From Bacteroides sp. CAG:927 (GTDB lineage: Bacteria > Bacteroidota > Bacteroidia > Bacteroidales > Muribaculaceae), in NCBI GenBank assembly GCA_000431155.1, contig HF985646.1, forward strand, positions 20,720 through 75,184: 54,465 nt of DNA. Direction: 5' to 3'. This document shows positions 18,297 through 26,807 of the stretch, piece by piece. The translations under genes and the position numbers were made by a program. Numbering within the stretch: position 1 is the first letter of the stretch; each line of letters opens with the position of its first letter. The notes under the pieces are model-generated. The model had not been told where the DNA came from. It ran no database searches and saw nothing but the letters and a program-made list of their open reading frames with translations.

Positions 18297-20222
18297 TTAT
18301 GATTCTGTTGATTGGTCGTGTTGCGGCTCGTCTTGCCCGGAATTCTTGGGTGCATCGGGCGCATCAGGTTTGTCCGGTGCTTCCGGTTCATCAGGCTTGT
18401 CGGGCAGTTTCTCCGTCTTGGGCACAGGTTCGGGAGGTGCCGCAGCATTCGGGCGTCTCCGTTCCGATTCCTTGGTTTTGCGCTCTGCCACGGTGGAACT
18501 TACCGGGTCGGCACTGTTTATAAGGTCTATCATGGCCTGCGGCACGTTGAACACATCTTCGGGGCTCCAAGGACGCAAATCCTCATACCACGCAAATTTG
18601 GGCAGGAAATAGCTGTTTTTGCGGGCAAGGTACAGTGGCACTACCTTGGTGGTCGTTTCCGGCCAGAAATGTATGCTGTCCACTGTGTTGTGGTCGTAAT
18701 AGGAGTCCATGTAGCTGCTCTCGGTCTGCACATATTTGTTGTAAGTGGAGTCATTCTCCATCGGAAACATTATAAGCTGTACATTCCCTTCCACATACAG
18801 GCGTCTCAGGGTGGAGTCGTTGAACCACGCCGTCAGGTCCGTGCCGCTCAGCTGATTGTAGCAGTCCTCGGCTATATGCTCTGCCGTGAATCCGAATTGT
18901 GGCAGGCGCGCCCAGTCTATTGTCGAGTCGTTGAGGTGCAGATATATCACGTTGCCGAAAATCTGCCGCTCATCGCTCCACACCACCGGATGGCGGTACA
19001 TATACATTATTGAGTCGCGGTCGGTCATGCTCAGTGAGTCGCATATGCCCTGCATGTCCGAGCGGTAAAACCTTACGCGGTGAAACGCATTGGTCACCTT
19101 TGTGCTGTCGGGCTCGGTGTAAGCGTTGATGGTGTCGCCGTGCAGATACAGAGTGTCGCCTCGCGAATATTCTTTGGCAAGTGCGCGGATGGTCACAAAT
19201 GCGCTGTCGGCTATCTCGTCGTAAAATCCGTACTCGCCGTGAAGCGACACTTGGCGCACCGAGTCGGTTACTATCACCCCTCCGAACGCTTCGCCAAACC
19301 CTTTGGTGCGGTCATAGAACAGTGTGTCGCCAGTCAGGGTACTTCCCCGCTTTGTCACCACGAGCGACCGCTTGTAGAGGTCGCCCACTCCGGTGTCGGT
19401 ATTGTAAATGCCCGAGGTTGAGTAGATTACGCCGTCGCTGTTCACAATCTCTGATTTTGATACTATTTTGGCTATATGGGTGGCCGTGTTGTAGTCAAGA
19501 GAGTCGGTGTAGATATGCAGTGTGTCGGCATTTTGCAGGCTCCTCAGGTGCACATTGTAGTTGAAATATGCGTCCTTGGTGTTGGGATGGTATTCTCCTG
19601 CCACTGAGGTGAGCTTGTTCTGCTTGTCGGTGAGCACGCCGCCGTTGGTGTAATAGCCCACTTCGTTGAGCATATCGTAGTTGAACACATCTGTTTCCAG
19701 CTTCACATCCTTGTTTATCAGCCGCACCTTTTTGCCGAAGTCGGCATAAAGTATCGCCAGCTCCGATGCTCCGTCATAGTTCAGCTCATCGGCATACACA
19801 AACAGCGTGTCGCCCTGCTCCATGCGCACATTGCCAAATGCGTCAAACGAGTTGCTCTCCTCGTAGAAATACGCACTGTCGCAGTACATGAACATGTCGC
19901 CCTTGCGCATCACCACATTGCCGTTGAGCACCTGATACTGCTCCGGTATCTCCTCGGCATCTTCCGCCACAGGTATCTTCTCGTAATGTAGCAGGTCGGC
20001 ATGTTCCAAAAACACTTTCCCTTCCTGATAACGGTTTGCGGCAGGCACTGTGGGGGCTATTCTCACATGCGGCGCACGCGGCTTGATTTTGCGCTCGGCT
20101 GCTATTGACGACACTATCACCGGCAGCGTGAGCAGTATAACGCACATGAGCGCACCGAAACGGCGCCACCATAATCTGGAGTGCGCAAAACCTTGGCTGC
20201 TGCGGGGTGAGTTGTGTGTCAT
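18297..20222 (-). CDS. OstA/LptA-like periplasmic protein
   Basis: The product has 641 residues. An unusual long N-terminal arm (MTHNSPRSSQGFAHSRLWWR) precedes one hydrophobic segment (FGALMCVILLTLPVIVSSIA), a signal peptide or anchor. Residues about 60-480 are repeated short beta elements typical of the OstA_2 (LptA-like jelly-roll) family: GNVVMRKGDMFMYCDSAYFY, GNVRMEQGDTLFVYADELNY, LTGDTLFYDRTKGFGEAFG. This family is linked to lipopolysaccharide transport across the periplasm (LptA/LptC/LptD N-domain). The last 70 residues are a disordered Pro/Asp/Glu/Lys tail with PDKPD repeats. The gene starts 28 bases after the upstream PPIase, which suggests joint work in outer-membrane assembly. The exact partner is inferred, not seen. 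Confidence 0.8.
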   Translation of the reverse strand: MTHNSPRSSQGFAHSRLWWRRFGALMCVILLTLPVIVSSIAAERKIKPRAPHVRIAPTVPAANRYQEGKVFLEHADLLHYEKIPVAEDAEEIPEQYQVLNGNVVMRKGDMFMYCDSAYFYEESNSFDAFGNVRMEQGDTLFVYADELNYDGASELAILYADFGKKVRLINKDVKLETDVFNYDMLNEVGYYTNGGVLTDKQNKLTSVAGEYHPNTKDAYFNYNVHLRSLQNADTLHIYTDSLDYNTATHIAKIVSKSEIVNSDGVIYSTSGIYNTDTGVGDLYKRSLVVTKRGSTLTGDTLFYDRTKGFGEAFGGVIVTDSVRQVSLHGEYGFYDEIADSAFVTIRALAKEYSRGDTLYLHGDTINAYTEPDSTKVTNAFHRVRFYRSDMQGICDSLSMTDRDSIMYMYRHPVVWSDERQIFGNVIYLHLNDSTIDWARLPQFGFTAEHIAEDCYNQLSGTDLTAWFNDSTLRRLYVEGNVQLIMFPMENDSTYNKYVQTESSYMDSYYDHNTVDSIHFWPETTTKVVPLYLARKNSYFLPKFAWYEDLRPWSPEDVFNVPQAMIDLINSADPVSSTVAERKTKESERRRPNAAAPPEPVPKTEKLPDKPDEPEAPDKPDAPDAPKNSGQDEPQHDQSTES

Positions 20223-20250
20223 GGATATGATAAACAGTGGCTGTAGCCTG

Positions 20251-21624
20251 TTATTTGGCTGTGGAATCGCCCGATTTCACCCATCCTTGGTGCTGGAAAT
20301 CGCAATTGCGCCATTCCGGTTCTATGCGCACATAGGTGTTGGCAATTTTCTTTTCCAGCCACTCTTTGAGTATCTTGGTGCGTTGGTCGTCTTCATACAT
20401 TCCCTTGATGGTCTGATAGTCGTCGCTCATATTGGCCTTGTGGCCGTCGGTGCGCGATGTGAGCTTAACCAGAGCCACCACCTCGCGGTTGAGCTTCGGG
20501 TCTGTCATTACAAAAGGCTTGGATATGTCGCCGGGCTGCATTGTGGCCACGGTTTTGGCCACCTCCTGCGGCAGCTCCGACATCTCGAATTTTGTGGTGC
20601 CTGACTGAGAGTTCACCATCATGCCTCGGTTGTTGCGGGTGTCTTTGTCCTGGCTGAGATAAGGCACGGCTTCCTCAAATGTGAATTTCTTGTTGTCCAC
20701 AATGTCGGTGCGCACCGAGTCAAGGCGGTTCACTGCATCCATCAGATCCTTGTCCGACACTTTCGGACGAAGCAGTATATGGCGTGTGTTGATGCGGTCG
20801 CCACGCTTCTCAATAAGCTGGATAATATGATATCCGTACTGGCTTTCCACTATTTTCGACACCTTTTTGGGGTCGTTGAGGTTGAATGCCACCGCTGCAT
20901 ACTCCGGATCAAGATGTCCGCGTCCCATAAACCCTATCTCACCGCCGCGCACCGCGCTTCCGTCCTCCGAGTAAAGTATGGCGAGGGTGGAGAATGTGCT
21001 TTCTCCACGGTTCACACGGTCGGCATAATCGCGCAGACGGGCTTTTACATCCTCAATCTCCTGACGGGGAATAACCGGGTGAAGGGTAAGTATCTGCACC
21101 TCTACTTGGGTGGGCACAAACGGTATGCTGTCAATGGGCAGACGGTCAAAATATTTGCGCACGTCAGCCGGGGTGGCCTTCACGTTTTTGGTAAGCGACT
21201 GCTGCACTTGGCGCACGCGGTAATTGTTGCGCACCATATCTGTCATTGTGGCACGCATTTCCGGGAGCGATTTGCGAAAATACTCCTCCATCTTCTCCTT
21301 TGACCCCAATTGCGTGATATAGAAATTGATGCGGGCATCCACTTCTGCCATTACCGATGCATCGGGCACCTCCACTGTGTCAAGGTCAGCCTGATGGAGA
21401 TATAGTTTCTCTATGGCCATCTGCTCGGGTATGATGCAGTAGGGGTCGCCGTTGATGGCCACTTTCTCATACTGCATATTGTTGTACTGCTCCTCGATTT
21501 CCGACTTCCAAATGGGAGTGTCGCCAACCACCCAAGCCACCTCTTCGGCCACATTGTTCTGTGCAGCAGCACCAAGTGCCATTATGCCGTAAGCTGCCGC
21601 CGCAAATAATGATCTGATATTCAC
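20251..21624 (-). CDS. Periplasmic peptidyl-prolyl isomerase (SurA-like, two parvulin domains)
   Basis: The product has 457 residues with a signal peptide (MNIRSLFAAAAYGIMALGAA). The N-terminal chaperone part starts VAWVVGDTPIWKSEIEEQYN, matching the SurA opening that reads VAxVVNDxVI in enterobacteria. The first parvulin domain is about 175-270 (GEIGFMGRGHLDPEYAAVAF, YGYHIIQLIEKRGD). The second is about 275-380 (NTRHILLRPKVSDKDL). SurA-type proteins bind unfolded outer-membrane proteins and isomerise prolyl bonds. It is the first gene of the unit that continues with the OstA-like and GH84 genes. Its start at 21624 lies about 23 bases behind the predicted transcription start. A second, longer PPIase is at 23146-25089. 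Confidence 0.9.
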   Translation of the reverse strand: MNIRSLFAAAAYGIMALGAAAQNNVAEEVAWVVGDTPIWKSEIEEQYNNMQYEKVAINGDPYCIIPEQMAIEKLYLHQADLDTVEVPDASVMAEVDARINFYITQLGSKEKMEEYFRKSLPEMRATMTDMVRNNYRVRQVQQSLTKNVKATPADVRKYFDRLPIDSIPFVPTQVEVQILTLHPVIPRQEIEDVKARLRDYADRVNRGESTFSTLAILYSEDGSAVRGGEIGFMGRGHLDPEYAAVAFNLNDPKKVSKIVESQYGYHIIQLIEKRGDRINTRHILLRPKVSDKDLMDAVNRLDSVRTDIVDNKKFTFEEAVPYLSQDKDTRNNRGMMVNSQSGTTKFEMSELPQEVAKTVATMQPGDISKPFVMTDPKLNREVVALVKLTSRTDGHKANMSDDYQTIKGMYEDDQRTKILKEWLEKKIANTYVRIEPEWRNCDFQHQGWVKSGDSTAK

Positions 21625-21653
21625 TTGTAATTTATATTAAGTCAATAAGCCCC

Positions 21654-21685
21654 CAAAATTACTAATTTTCCTCCACTGCACCAAA
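21654..21685 (-). promoter_or_regulatory. Promoter of the PPIase-ostA-GH84 unit
   Basis: On the minus strand TTTG (21685-21682), exactly 20 bases, then TAATTTTG (21661-21654) give a perfect two-element Bacteroidetes promoter. It shows that this unit is expressed independently of the guaB-side genes. Confidence 0.7.
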
Positions 21686-21827
21686 CTTCATCCCCATTTC
21701 AACATCTTTTTGCCTGAAAACGAATTTTTTAATAATAAAACACTTGCTTTAATAAAAATTCACTATCTTTACGCAAATTCTTTCGCCGCCTTTAAATCTA
21801 TTATCGTCCCGATAAAAGCAAAATGAT

Positions 21828-23080
21828 ATGAGAAATGTAATATTGACAATATGTTAGGCATCGCTATTGGATGTCAAGCGTATTCAGGTTATGCCGACTT
21901 CAATGTCGGTGGTATATATTACAAGATATTGAGTACTGACAATGGCGAAAAAACGTGGCAGTATGTTCCGATTGCATGCTGGATATAGTACTGAATAAAG
22001 ACCCTTATGTTAACCGCAGTGTGGAAAATCTTGCGCTGTTTTATTCCGGAGATGTGATTGTGCCGCAAACTGTTGAGTACAAGGGTGATGCTTATACGGT
22101 TACAACAGTGGATCGTTATGCTTTTACTAATTGCAAGGACCTGAATTCGGTTCAGTTGCCCCAAACTGTCAGCTATATTGATGCTTATGCATCTTATGGC
22201 TGTGGTCTCATAAACGTGAATATTCCCGCTTCTGTGAGATACGTCGGTGACAGCGCTTTTAAAAACTCGTTGAATGAGGGCGAAGTTGATTTTTCCAATG
22301 TTGAAGTAATCAATAATTGGGGTTTGTGCGGTTTTGAGGGAAAATATTGAAATTTGGTGCCAAACTCAATTATTTGTATTCATACCTTTTGGAAGATGCT
22401 CAAGTGTCGGAAATTGTATTTGAGGATAATCCCGATGGCAAACTGAATATTAACACTCATTGCTTCGCATACTCTCAGCTTAAAAAGCTTGTGCTGCCCA
22501 ATACCGCACTGCGTCTCAGCCTTGAATTTGTGCACGAAAACCCAAGTCTGGAATCCATGGTGTTCAGTTACGGCGATTCAATTTCTTTTGGCGGGGATAG
22601 CCAAACGGTATATATGGTGGAATGTTGCTTTGCCCAGAGCCGTAATCTCATCAACAAATGCGCCAATCTGAAAGAAGTGGTGTCGCTTAATCCGTTGCCC
22701 CCTGTCATTCATGAGTCCGGTAGAAAAATGGGGCCTTATTTCGTTCACATAACCGATCAACTTGAAACAGCGGTGCTCCGTGTTCCCAAAGGCAGTGAGG
22801 AGCTTTATCGTGCTGATGCCGTGTGGGGTGAGTTCAAGAACATTCAGGGCTTTGATCCGGGCTCATTGACGGCATCGGAACTGTTGATGCCGTCAATGAG
22901 CCGGAGGCTGCGAAGGCTGTCAAGGTGTGCGCCAATGCCGATGGCATAAAAGTTGCCCTTGATAAAGGCATCGTTAAGGTTTACAACGCGCAGGGGGCGC
23001 TCGTAATGCAGGCGCGTCACGACGGTGGCATTTTCACAGCCGATTTGCCCAAAGGCATCTATATCGTTTCGGTACGATAG
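21828..23080 (+). pseudogene. BspA-type leucine-rich-repeat (LRR_5) protein with T9SS tail, broken by frameshifts
   Basis: Pieces of one secreted protein appear in successive frames. They are a start MRNVILTI (21828), then GYADFNVGGIYYKIL (frame from 21851 to 21988), then repeats such as KDLNSVQLPQTVSYIDAYAS (21955-22350), then SQLKKLVLPNTALRLSLEF (from 22347). Last comes a T9SS-like tail (KGIVKVYNAQGALVMQ, ending GIYIVSVR, stop at 23080). At least four frame changes are needed: near 21850, 21955-21985, 22345 and 22860. No single reading frame covers it. Intact relatives are surface proteins with tandem LRR_5 repeats used in adhesion. The last frame change coincides with a perfect 17-bp inverted repeat at 22860-22902. 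A weak -7 element TATCTTTA lies at 21764-21771. The pseudogene lies on the opposite strand between two PPIase genes. Confidence 0.85.
22860..22902. repeat. Perfect 17-bp inverted repeat inside the pseudogene
   Basis: GGCTCATTGACGGCATC (22860-22876) is the exact reverse complement of 22886-22902, separated by a 9-base loop. It sits where the leucine-rich-repeat frame is lost and the sorting-tail frame (IDGIGTVDAVNE) begins. Confidence 0.9.
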
Positions 23081-23090
23081 CTAAAGCATA

Positions 23091-23130
23091 AAAAATGGGG
23101 GACGGCTACAATGTCATCCCCCTCATTTTT
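23091..23130. terminator. Bidirectional hairpin between pseudogene and PPIase gene
   Basis: AAAAATGGGGGA (23091-23102) pairs with the later TCCCCCTCATTTTT apart from a two-base bulge. The arm ends are A- and T-rich, so a T-run follows on both strands. It separates converging stops at 23080 and 23146. Confidence 0.65.
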
Positions 23131-23145
23131 ATGGTATGCGTTGTG

Positions 23146-25089
23146 CTATTTTACTTTCTTCAGAACTTTCTGATTGATTTTCACCGGATATTTGCTGCGG
23201 AGCTCTTCAAGCCATTTGGTTTCAAGCTCTTTCTGGTAATCCACGCTTACCGCACCGCGCACATCACCGGCATCCTCGGGCTGCTCTATGATTTTGCCGA
23301 GCACGGGGCGGAAGGCTGCCCAGCGTCCTACAGGAGCCGGACGGAAGCCGTGAAAAGCCACATAGTCTATCACCGCATTCTCGCCTTTGGCAGCGAGGGC
23401 GCGCTCTATCTTCACGTTGTTGCCAAACTCGGTACGGAGCTTGCGCACAAGCGAATCCGGCGCAATATTGTTGGTGGTGACATAGTTGGCGGCCACGCTC
23501 GCCAGCGAATCGTTGATTGCTGAAATCACGTATCCTTTGTATTTGGGCGCGTTCCAGAGATATTTGTTGCGGTGCTCCTCAAAATATTTCTGCTGTCCTG
23601 CCACATCCTTGTTGGCATAGTCCCACACTTTCTTGGAGCTGATGTCGAAGTAAAGCATCCCGTCGCGGTATTCGTTGAGCAGATAGCGATAGGCCGGTTC
23701 GTTCTTTTCCAGCCAGCTGATGGCAGCTTCACGGGTCAGGGCGCGCTTGTGGTTGTTGAGAAGCATGTTGTAAAACTCCATGGCGCTCTCCACATCTCCT
23801 GTGCGCGAACGGCTCATTTGCGATCCTATTTCGCCAAGGCCCACTGTCTTGCCGTTGACGGTTACGGCAGGGATGGAGGTGTAGGATGCAAGCTGTGCTC
23901 CGGCCTGAGGTGTGAGTTTGCCGTAGCGGGTAATCACTGCGCGCACACTGTCGGCGGCCACAGGATTGATTTTTGCCGGATAGCGTTTGGCAAATTTGGC
24001 AAGGCCGCGGGTTTCAAGCATTTCGGCTCTTTCGCCCTGATGCATCATGGACTCCAGGCGGGGACGCAATGTGTCAAGGGGTGCTATGCCGCGTCGGTCC
24101 TGACAGAGAATTATATGCCATCCGAAGTCGGTTGTGAACGGTTTGGAAATTTCACCGGGAGTAAGTGCAAAGGCTGCTTTCTCAAATTCCGGCACCATGC
24201 GTCCGCTGCCGAACCATCCGAGTTCACCGCCGTTGCGTCCGCTGCCAGGATCTTCCGATTCGCGCTTCGCCGCGTCGGCAAATGTGGTTTTGTTGGCCAC
24301 AAGAGCCTTGTAGATAGAGTCTATCTGATGTTTCTTCTTGGCCTTGATTTCGTCGTTGGCATTGCGGGTCACTTTGAGTATGTGGCTTGCCTTGACCTCG
24401 CCTTGGTCGTTGCGGCGGCCGTTTACGCGTATCAGGTGCCAGCCGTAGCGGGTGCGCAATACGGGGGCTAGCTCTCCGTCAGGGGTGTTGAACACCACTT
24501 CTTCAAATGATGCCGGGTAGGTATTGGCCACAACATATCCCAAGTGGCCGCCGTTGACCTTTACGCTCGGGTCAACCGAATATTTCTTGGCCAGTTCATA
24601 GAAATCGGCTTTCCCCTCTTTGATAAGGGTGCGCAGGCTGTCAAGACGCGCCTGCTGCTGCTCGGGTGTATGGTCCGCATCCGATAGCGGGAGCATCAGG
24701 TGGTCGGTGTCAACATTGTAGTGCATGCGGTCATATACCACACGTATCATGGAGTCAAGAGCCACAGAGTCCTCAAAATATGGCTCCGCAAGCTCCAGAC
24801 GGTGCTGCTCAAACTCTTTTTTGTATTCGGGCATCGTGTCAAGACGCTCCTCAAGTGCTTGGGCCACGCGCAGCTTGTAATCCACAAACGATTTCACATA
24901 TTCGTCAATCGACTGTTTCGACTGCTGCTGGATGTTGTTTTTGTTGTAAAGGTATTGAAATTCACTCAGCGGCACATCGTGTCCTGCCACTGTCATCACA
25001 ACGGGGTCCTTGGCATTGGCCATCAGGCTCACGAGAGTGCCCGTTGCAAGAGCTGCCAGTATTCCGGCAGCAAATTTTTTATGCAACAT
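23146..25089 (-). CDS. Periplasmic peptidyl-prolyl isomerase (PpiD/SurA-like, two parvulin domains)
   Basis: The product has 647 residues with an N-terminal signal or anchor (MLHKKFAAGILAALATGTLV). A SurA-N-like helical part (YLYNKNNIQQQSKQSIDEYV) follows. The first parvulin domain is about 120-225 (VDTDHLMLPL, NGGHLGYVVANTYPASFEEV, RYGWHLIRVNGRR). The second is about 230-335 (KASHILKV, NGGELGWFGSGRMVPEFEKA, FGWHIILCQDRRG). The second is the better match to active parvulins. A long C-terminal helical region and a basic tail follow. It probably helps fold outer-membrane proteins. It stands alone between guaB and the pseudogene, with its own likely -7 element TATCTTTA at 25129-25136. Confidence 0.88.
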   Translation of the reverse strand: MLHKKFAAGILAALATGTLVSLMANAKDPVVMTVAGHDVPLSEFQYLYNKNNIQQQSKQSIDEYVKSFVDYKLRVAQALEERLDTMPEYKKEFEQHRLELAEPYFEDSVALDSMIRVVYDRMHYNVDTDHLMLPLSDADHTPEQQQARLDSLRTLIKEGKADFYELAKKYSVDPSVKVNGGHLGYVVANTYPASFEEVVFNTPDGELAPVLRTRYGWHLIRVNGRRNDQGEVKASHILKVTRNANDEIKAKKKHQIDSIYKALVANKTTFADAAKRESEDPGSGRNGGELGWFGSGRMVPEFEKAAFALTPGEISKPFTTDFGWHIILCQDRRGIAPLDTLRPRLESMMHQGERAEMLETRGLAKFAKRYPAKINPVAADSVRAVITRYGKLTPQAGAQLASYTSIPAVTVNGKTVGLGEIGSQMSRSRTGDVESAMEFYNMLLNNHKRALTREAAISWLEKNEPAYRYLLNEYRDGMLYFDISSKKVWDYANKDVAGQQKYFEEHRNKYLWNAPKYKGYVISAINDSLASVAANYVTTNNIAPDSLVRKLRTEFGNNVKIERALAAKGENAVIDYVAFHGFRPAPVGRWAAFRPVLGKIIEQPEDAGDVRGAVSVDYQKELETKWLEELRSKYPVKINQKVLKKVK

Positions 25090-25128
25090 ATCCGGATATT
25101 TGATAATGATCTAAAAAAATAATGTACC

Positions 25129-25136
25129 TAAAGATA
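25129..25136 (-). promoter_or_regulatory. Possible -7 element of the PPIase gene
   Basis: The minus strand reads TATCTTTA, five of six fixed positions of TAnnTTTG, about 40 bases before the ATG at 25089. No -33 match is visible. It abuts the guaB terminator hairpin. Confidence 0.35.
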
Positions 25137-25174
25137 ACGCACCGGCATGGCGTTTTATTGTCATGTCGGTGCGT
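25137..25174 (-). terminator. Hairpin after guaB
   Basis: A 13-bp stem with one imperfect pair (ACGCACCGGCATG at 25137-25149 against 25162-25174) lies 22 bases beyond the guaB stop. There is no strong T-run, so termination strength is uncertain. Confidence 0.5.
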
Positions 25175-25195
25175 AAATGTATTCTCTTTGGTTAC

Positions 25196-26674
25196 TTAGC
25201 GGTTGGATGCGCTGTAGTTGGGGGCCTCACGGGTTATGTCCACATCGTGGGGATGGCTCTCGGCCACGCCTGCATTGGTAATGCGGGTGAATTTGGCGCT
25301 GTGAAGGCTCTCTATGTCGGGTGCTCCGCAGTAGCCCATACCGGCACGCAATCCGCCGAGCATCTGGTAGGTCACCTCGTAAAGTGCGCCTTTGTACGGC
25401 ACGCGGGCTGCTATGCCCTCGGGCACAAGTTTCTTCACATCCGATTCGCCGGCCTGGAAATAACGGTCCTTTGACCCTTTCTCCATGGCTTCAAGCGAGC
25501 CCATGCCGCGATACGACTTGTACTTACGGCCATTGTAGATTATGGTGTCGCCGGGGCTTTCCTCCACACCGGCAAGCATTCCGCCAAGCATCACGCTGTA
25601 GGCTCCGGCTGCAAGGGCTTTGACTATGTCGCCCGAGTAGCGTATGCCGCCGTCGGCTATAAGGGGCACTCCTGTGCCTTTGAGGGCCTTGGCCACATCG
25701 TAAACGGCTGTAAGCTGCGGCACGCCCACTCCGGCTATCACGCGGGTGGTGCAGATGGAGCCGGGTCCTATGCCCACTTTCACGCCGTCTGCTCCGGCCT
25801 CAACAAGGTATTTGGCAGCTTCGCCGGTGGCGATATTGCCCACAACCACATCTATATGGGGATATTTCTCTTTTACGGCTTTGAGCACACCCACCACGCC
25901 TTTACTGTGGCCGTGGGCTGTGTCTATTACTATGGCATCCACGCCGGCTGCCACAAGTGCGTCCACTCGCTCCATGGAGTCCGTTGTCACACCCACACCG
26001 GCGGCCACGCGCAGGCGTCCGAGCTTGTCCTTGCATGCGTTGGGCTTGTCTTTGGCTTTGGTTATATCTTTATAGGTGACAAGGCCCACAAGGCGTCCGT
26101 CGCTGTCCACTACAGGCAGTTTTTCTATTTTGTGCTCCTGAAGTATCTGGGCGGCCTCTTCCAGATTGGTGCTCTGGTTGGTGGTCACGAGGTTTTCAGA
26201 TGTCATGACCTCGTCAATAAGGCGCATCGGGTCACGCTCAAAGCGCAGGTCGCGGTTGGTGACTATACCCACAAGCTTGCGGTCGTCATCCACCACGGGA
26301 ATACCGCCGATATGATACTCCTCCATCATGGCGAGGGCATCGCGCACAGTGCTGCCGCGTTTTATGGTAACGGGGTCATATATCATGCCGTTTTCAGCGC
26401 GTTTCACGGCGTGTACCTGACGGGCCTGTTCGGCTATGCTCATGTTTTTGTGAATCACACCTATGCCGCCTTCTCGGGCAATGGCAATGGCCAGCTGTGC
26501 CTCTGTAACGGTGTCCATGGCTGCCGACACCAACGGCACGTTAAGCTCAATGTTTCGCGAAAACTTGGTGGTTAATTTCACATCTCGGGGAAGAACCTCG
26601 GAGTAGGCGGGGATAAGAAGAACATCATCAAATGTCAGCCCGTCCATTTTTACACGATCTGCAATAAACGACAT
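25196..26674 (-). CDS. guaB: Inosine-5'-monophosphate dehydrogenase
   Basis: The product has 492 residues from ATG at 26674 (MSFIADRVKMDGLTFDDVLL). The frame runs on to 26713, but the promoter -7 lies at 26711-26718, so that extension is not transcribed. The TIM-barrel opening DDVLLIPAYSEVLPRDV is followed by two CBS domains (about 95-205). Then come the NAD/IMP site (GIGPGSICTTRVIAGVGVPQ, catalytic Cys near 305), DGGIRYSGDIVKALAAGA and the mobile flap (YRGMGSLEAM). It oxidises IMP to XMP, the committed step to GMP. The gene has its own promoter, with an inverted repeat filling the spacer, which suggests repression or tuning by purine or other signals. Confidence 0.97.
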   Translation of the reverse strand: MSFIADRVKMDGLTFDDVLLIPAYSEVLPRDVKLTTKFSRNIELNVPLVSAAMDTVTEAQLAIAIAREGGIGVIHKNMSIAEQARQVHAVKRAENGMIYDPVTIKRGSTVRDALAMMEEYHIGGIPVVDDDRKLVGIVTNRDLRFERDPMRLIDEVMTSENLVTTNQSTNLEEAAQILQEHKIEKLPVVDSDGRLVGLVTYKDITKAKDKPNACKDKLGRLRVAAGVGVTTDSMERVDALVAAGVDAIVIDTAHGHSKGVVGVLKAVKEKYPHIDVVVGNIATGEAAKYLVEAGADGVKVGIGPGSICTTRVIAGVGVPQLTAVYDVAKALKGTGVPLIADGGIRYSGDIVKALAAGAYSVMLGGMLAGVEESPGDTIIYNGRKYKSYRGMGSLEAMEKGSKDRYFQAGESDVKKLVPEGIAARVPYKGALYEVTYQMLGGLRAGMGYCGAPDIESLHSAKFTRITNAGVAESHPHDVDITREAPNYSASNR

Positions 26675-26710
26675 AAGTGAGCAAATGTTTATGTTGAATT
26701 TTATTGCCCA

Positions 26711-26738
26711 CAAAGGTAATGATTTTGCGCGAAATCAT
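26711..26738 (-). promoter_or_regulatory. guaB promoter -7 with operator-like inverted repeat in the spacer
   Basis: On the minus strand TACCTTTG (26718-26711) is a perfect -7 element, about 37 bases before ATG. Directly upstream, 26719-26738 reads ATGATTTTGCGCGAAATCAT, two 7-base arms around TGCGCG. It is exactly 20 bases long, the normal -33/-7 spacing. No TTTG is found at the -33 position. A protein bound here would cover the promoter. Confidence 0.5.
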
Positions 26739-26758
26739 CATAATATCATTGCCAAATA

Positions 26759-26772
26759 ATTGTGCGCACAAT
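26759..26772. promoter_or_regulatory. 14-bp perfect palindrome between guaB and plsC
   Basis: ATTGTGCGCACAAT is a perfect palindrome in the divergent region between the guaB and plsC starts. It lies 20 bases upstream of the plsC -7 candidate TACTTTTG (26793-26800). A role as an operator is inference. Confidence 0.35.
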
Positions 26773-26807
26773 AAAATATCACGATTTTTCATTACTTTTG
26801 TGCTGTT

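Noticed and set aside
22345..22350. Programmed ribosomal frameshift in the BspA-like gene
   Set aside because: No slippery heptamer with a downstream structure is evident at all four breaks, and four frame changes in 1.25 kb point to decay.
23572..24471. A 299-codon open frame on the plus strand
   Set aside because: It is antisense to the parvulin gene, whose domains are unmistakable. The peptide is Cys/His/Phe-rich mirror sequence.
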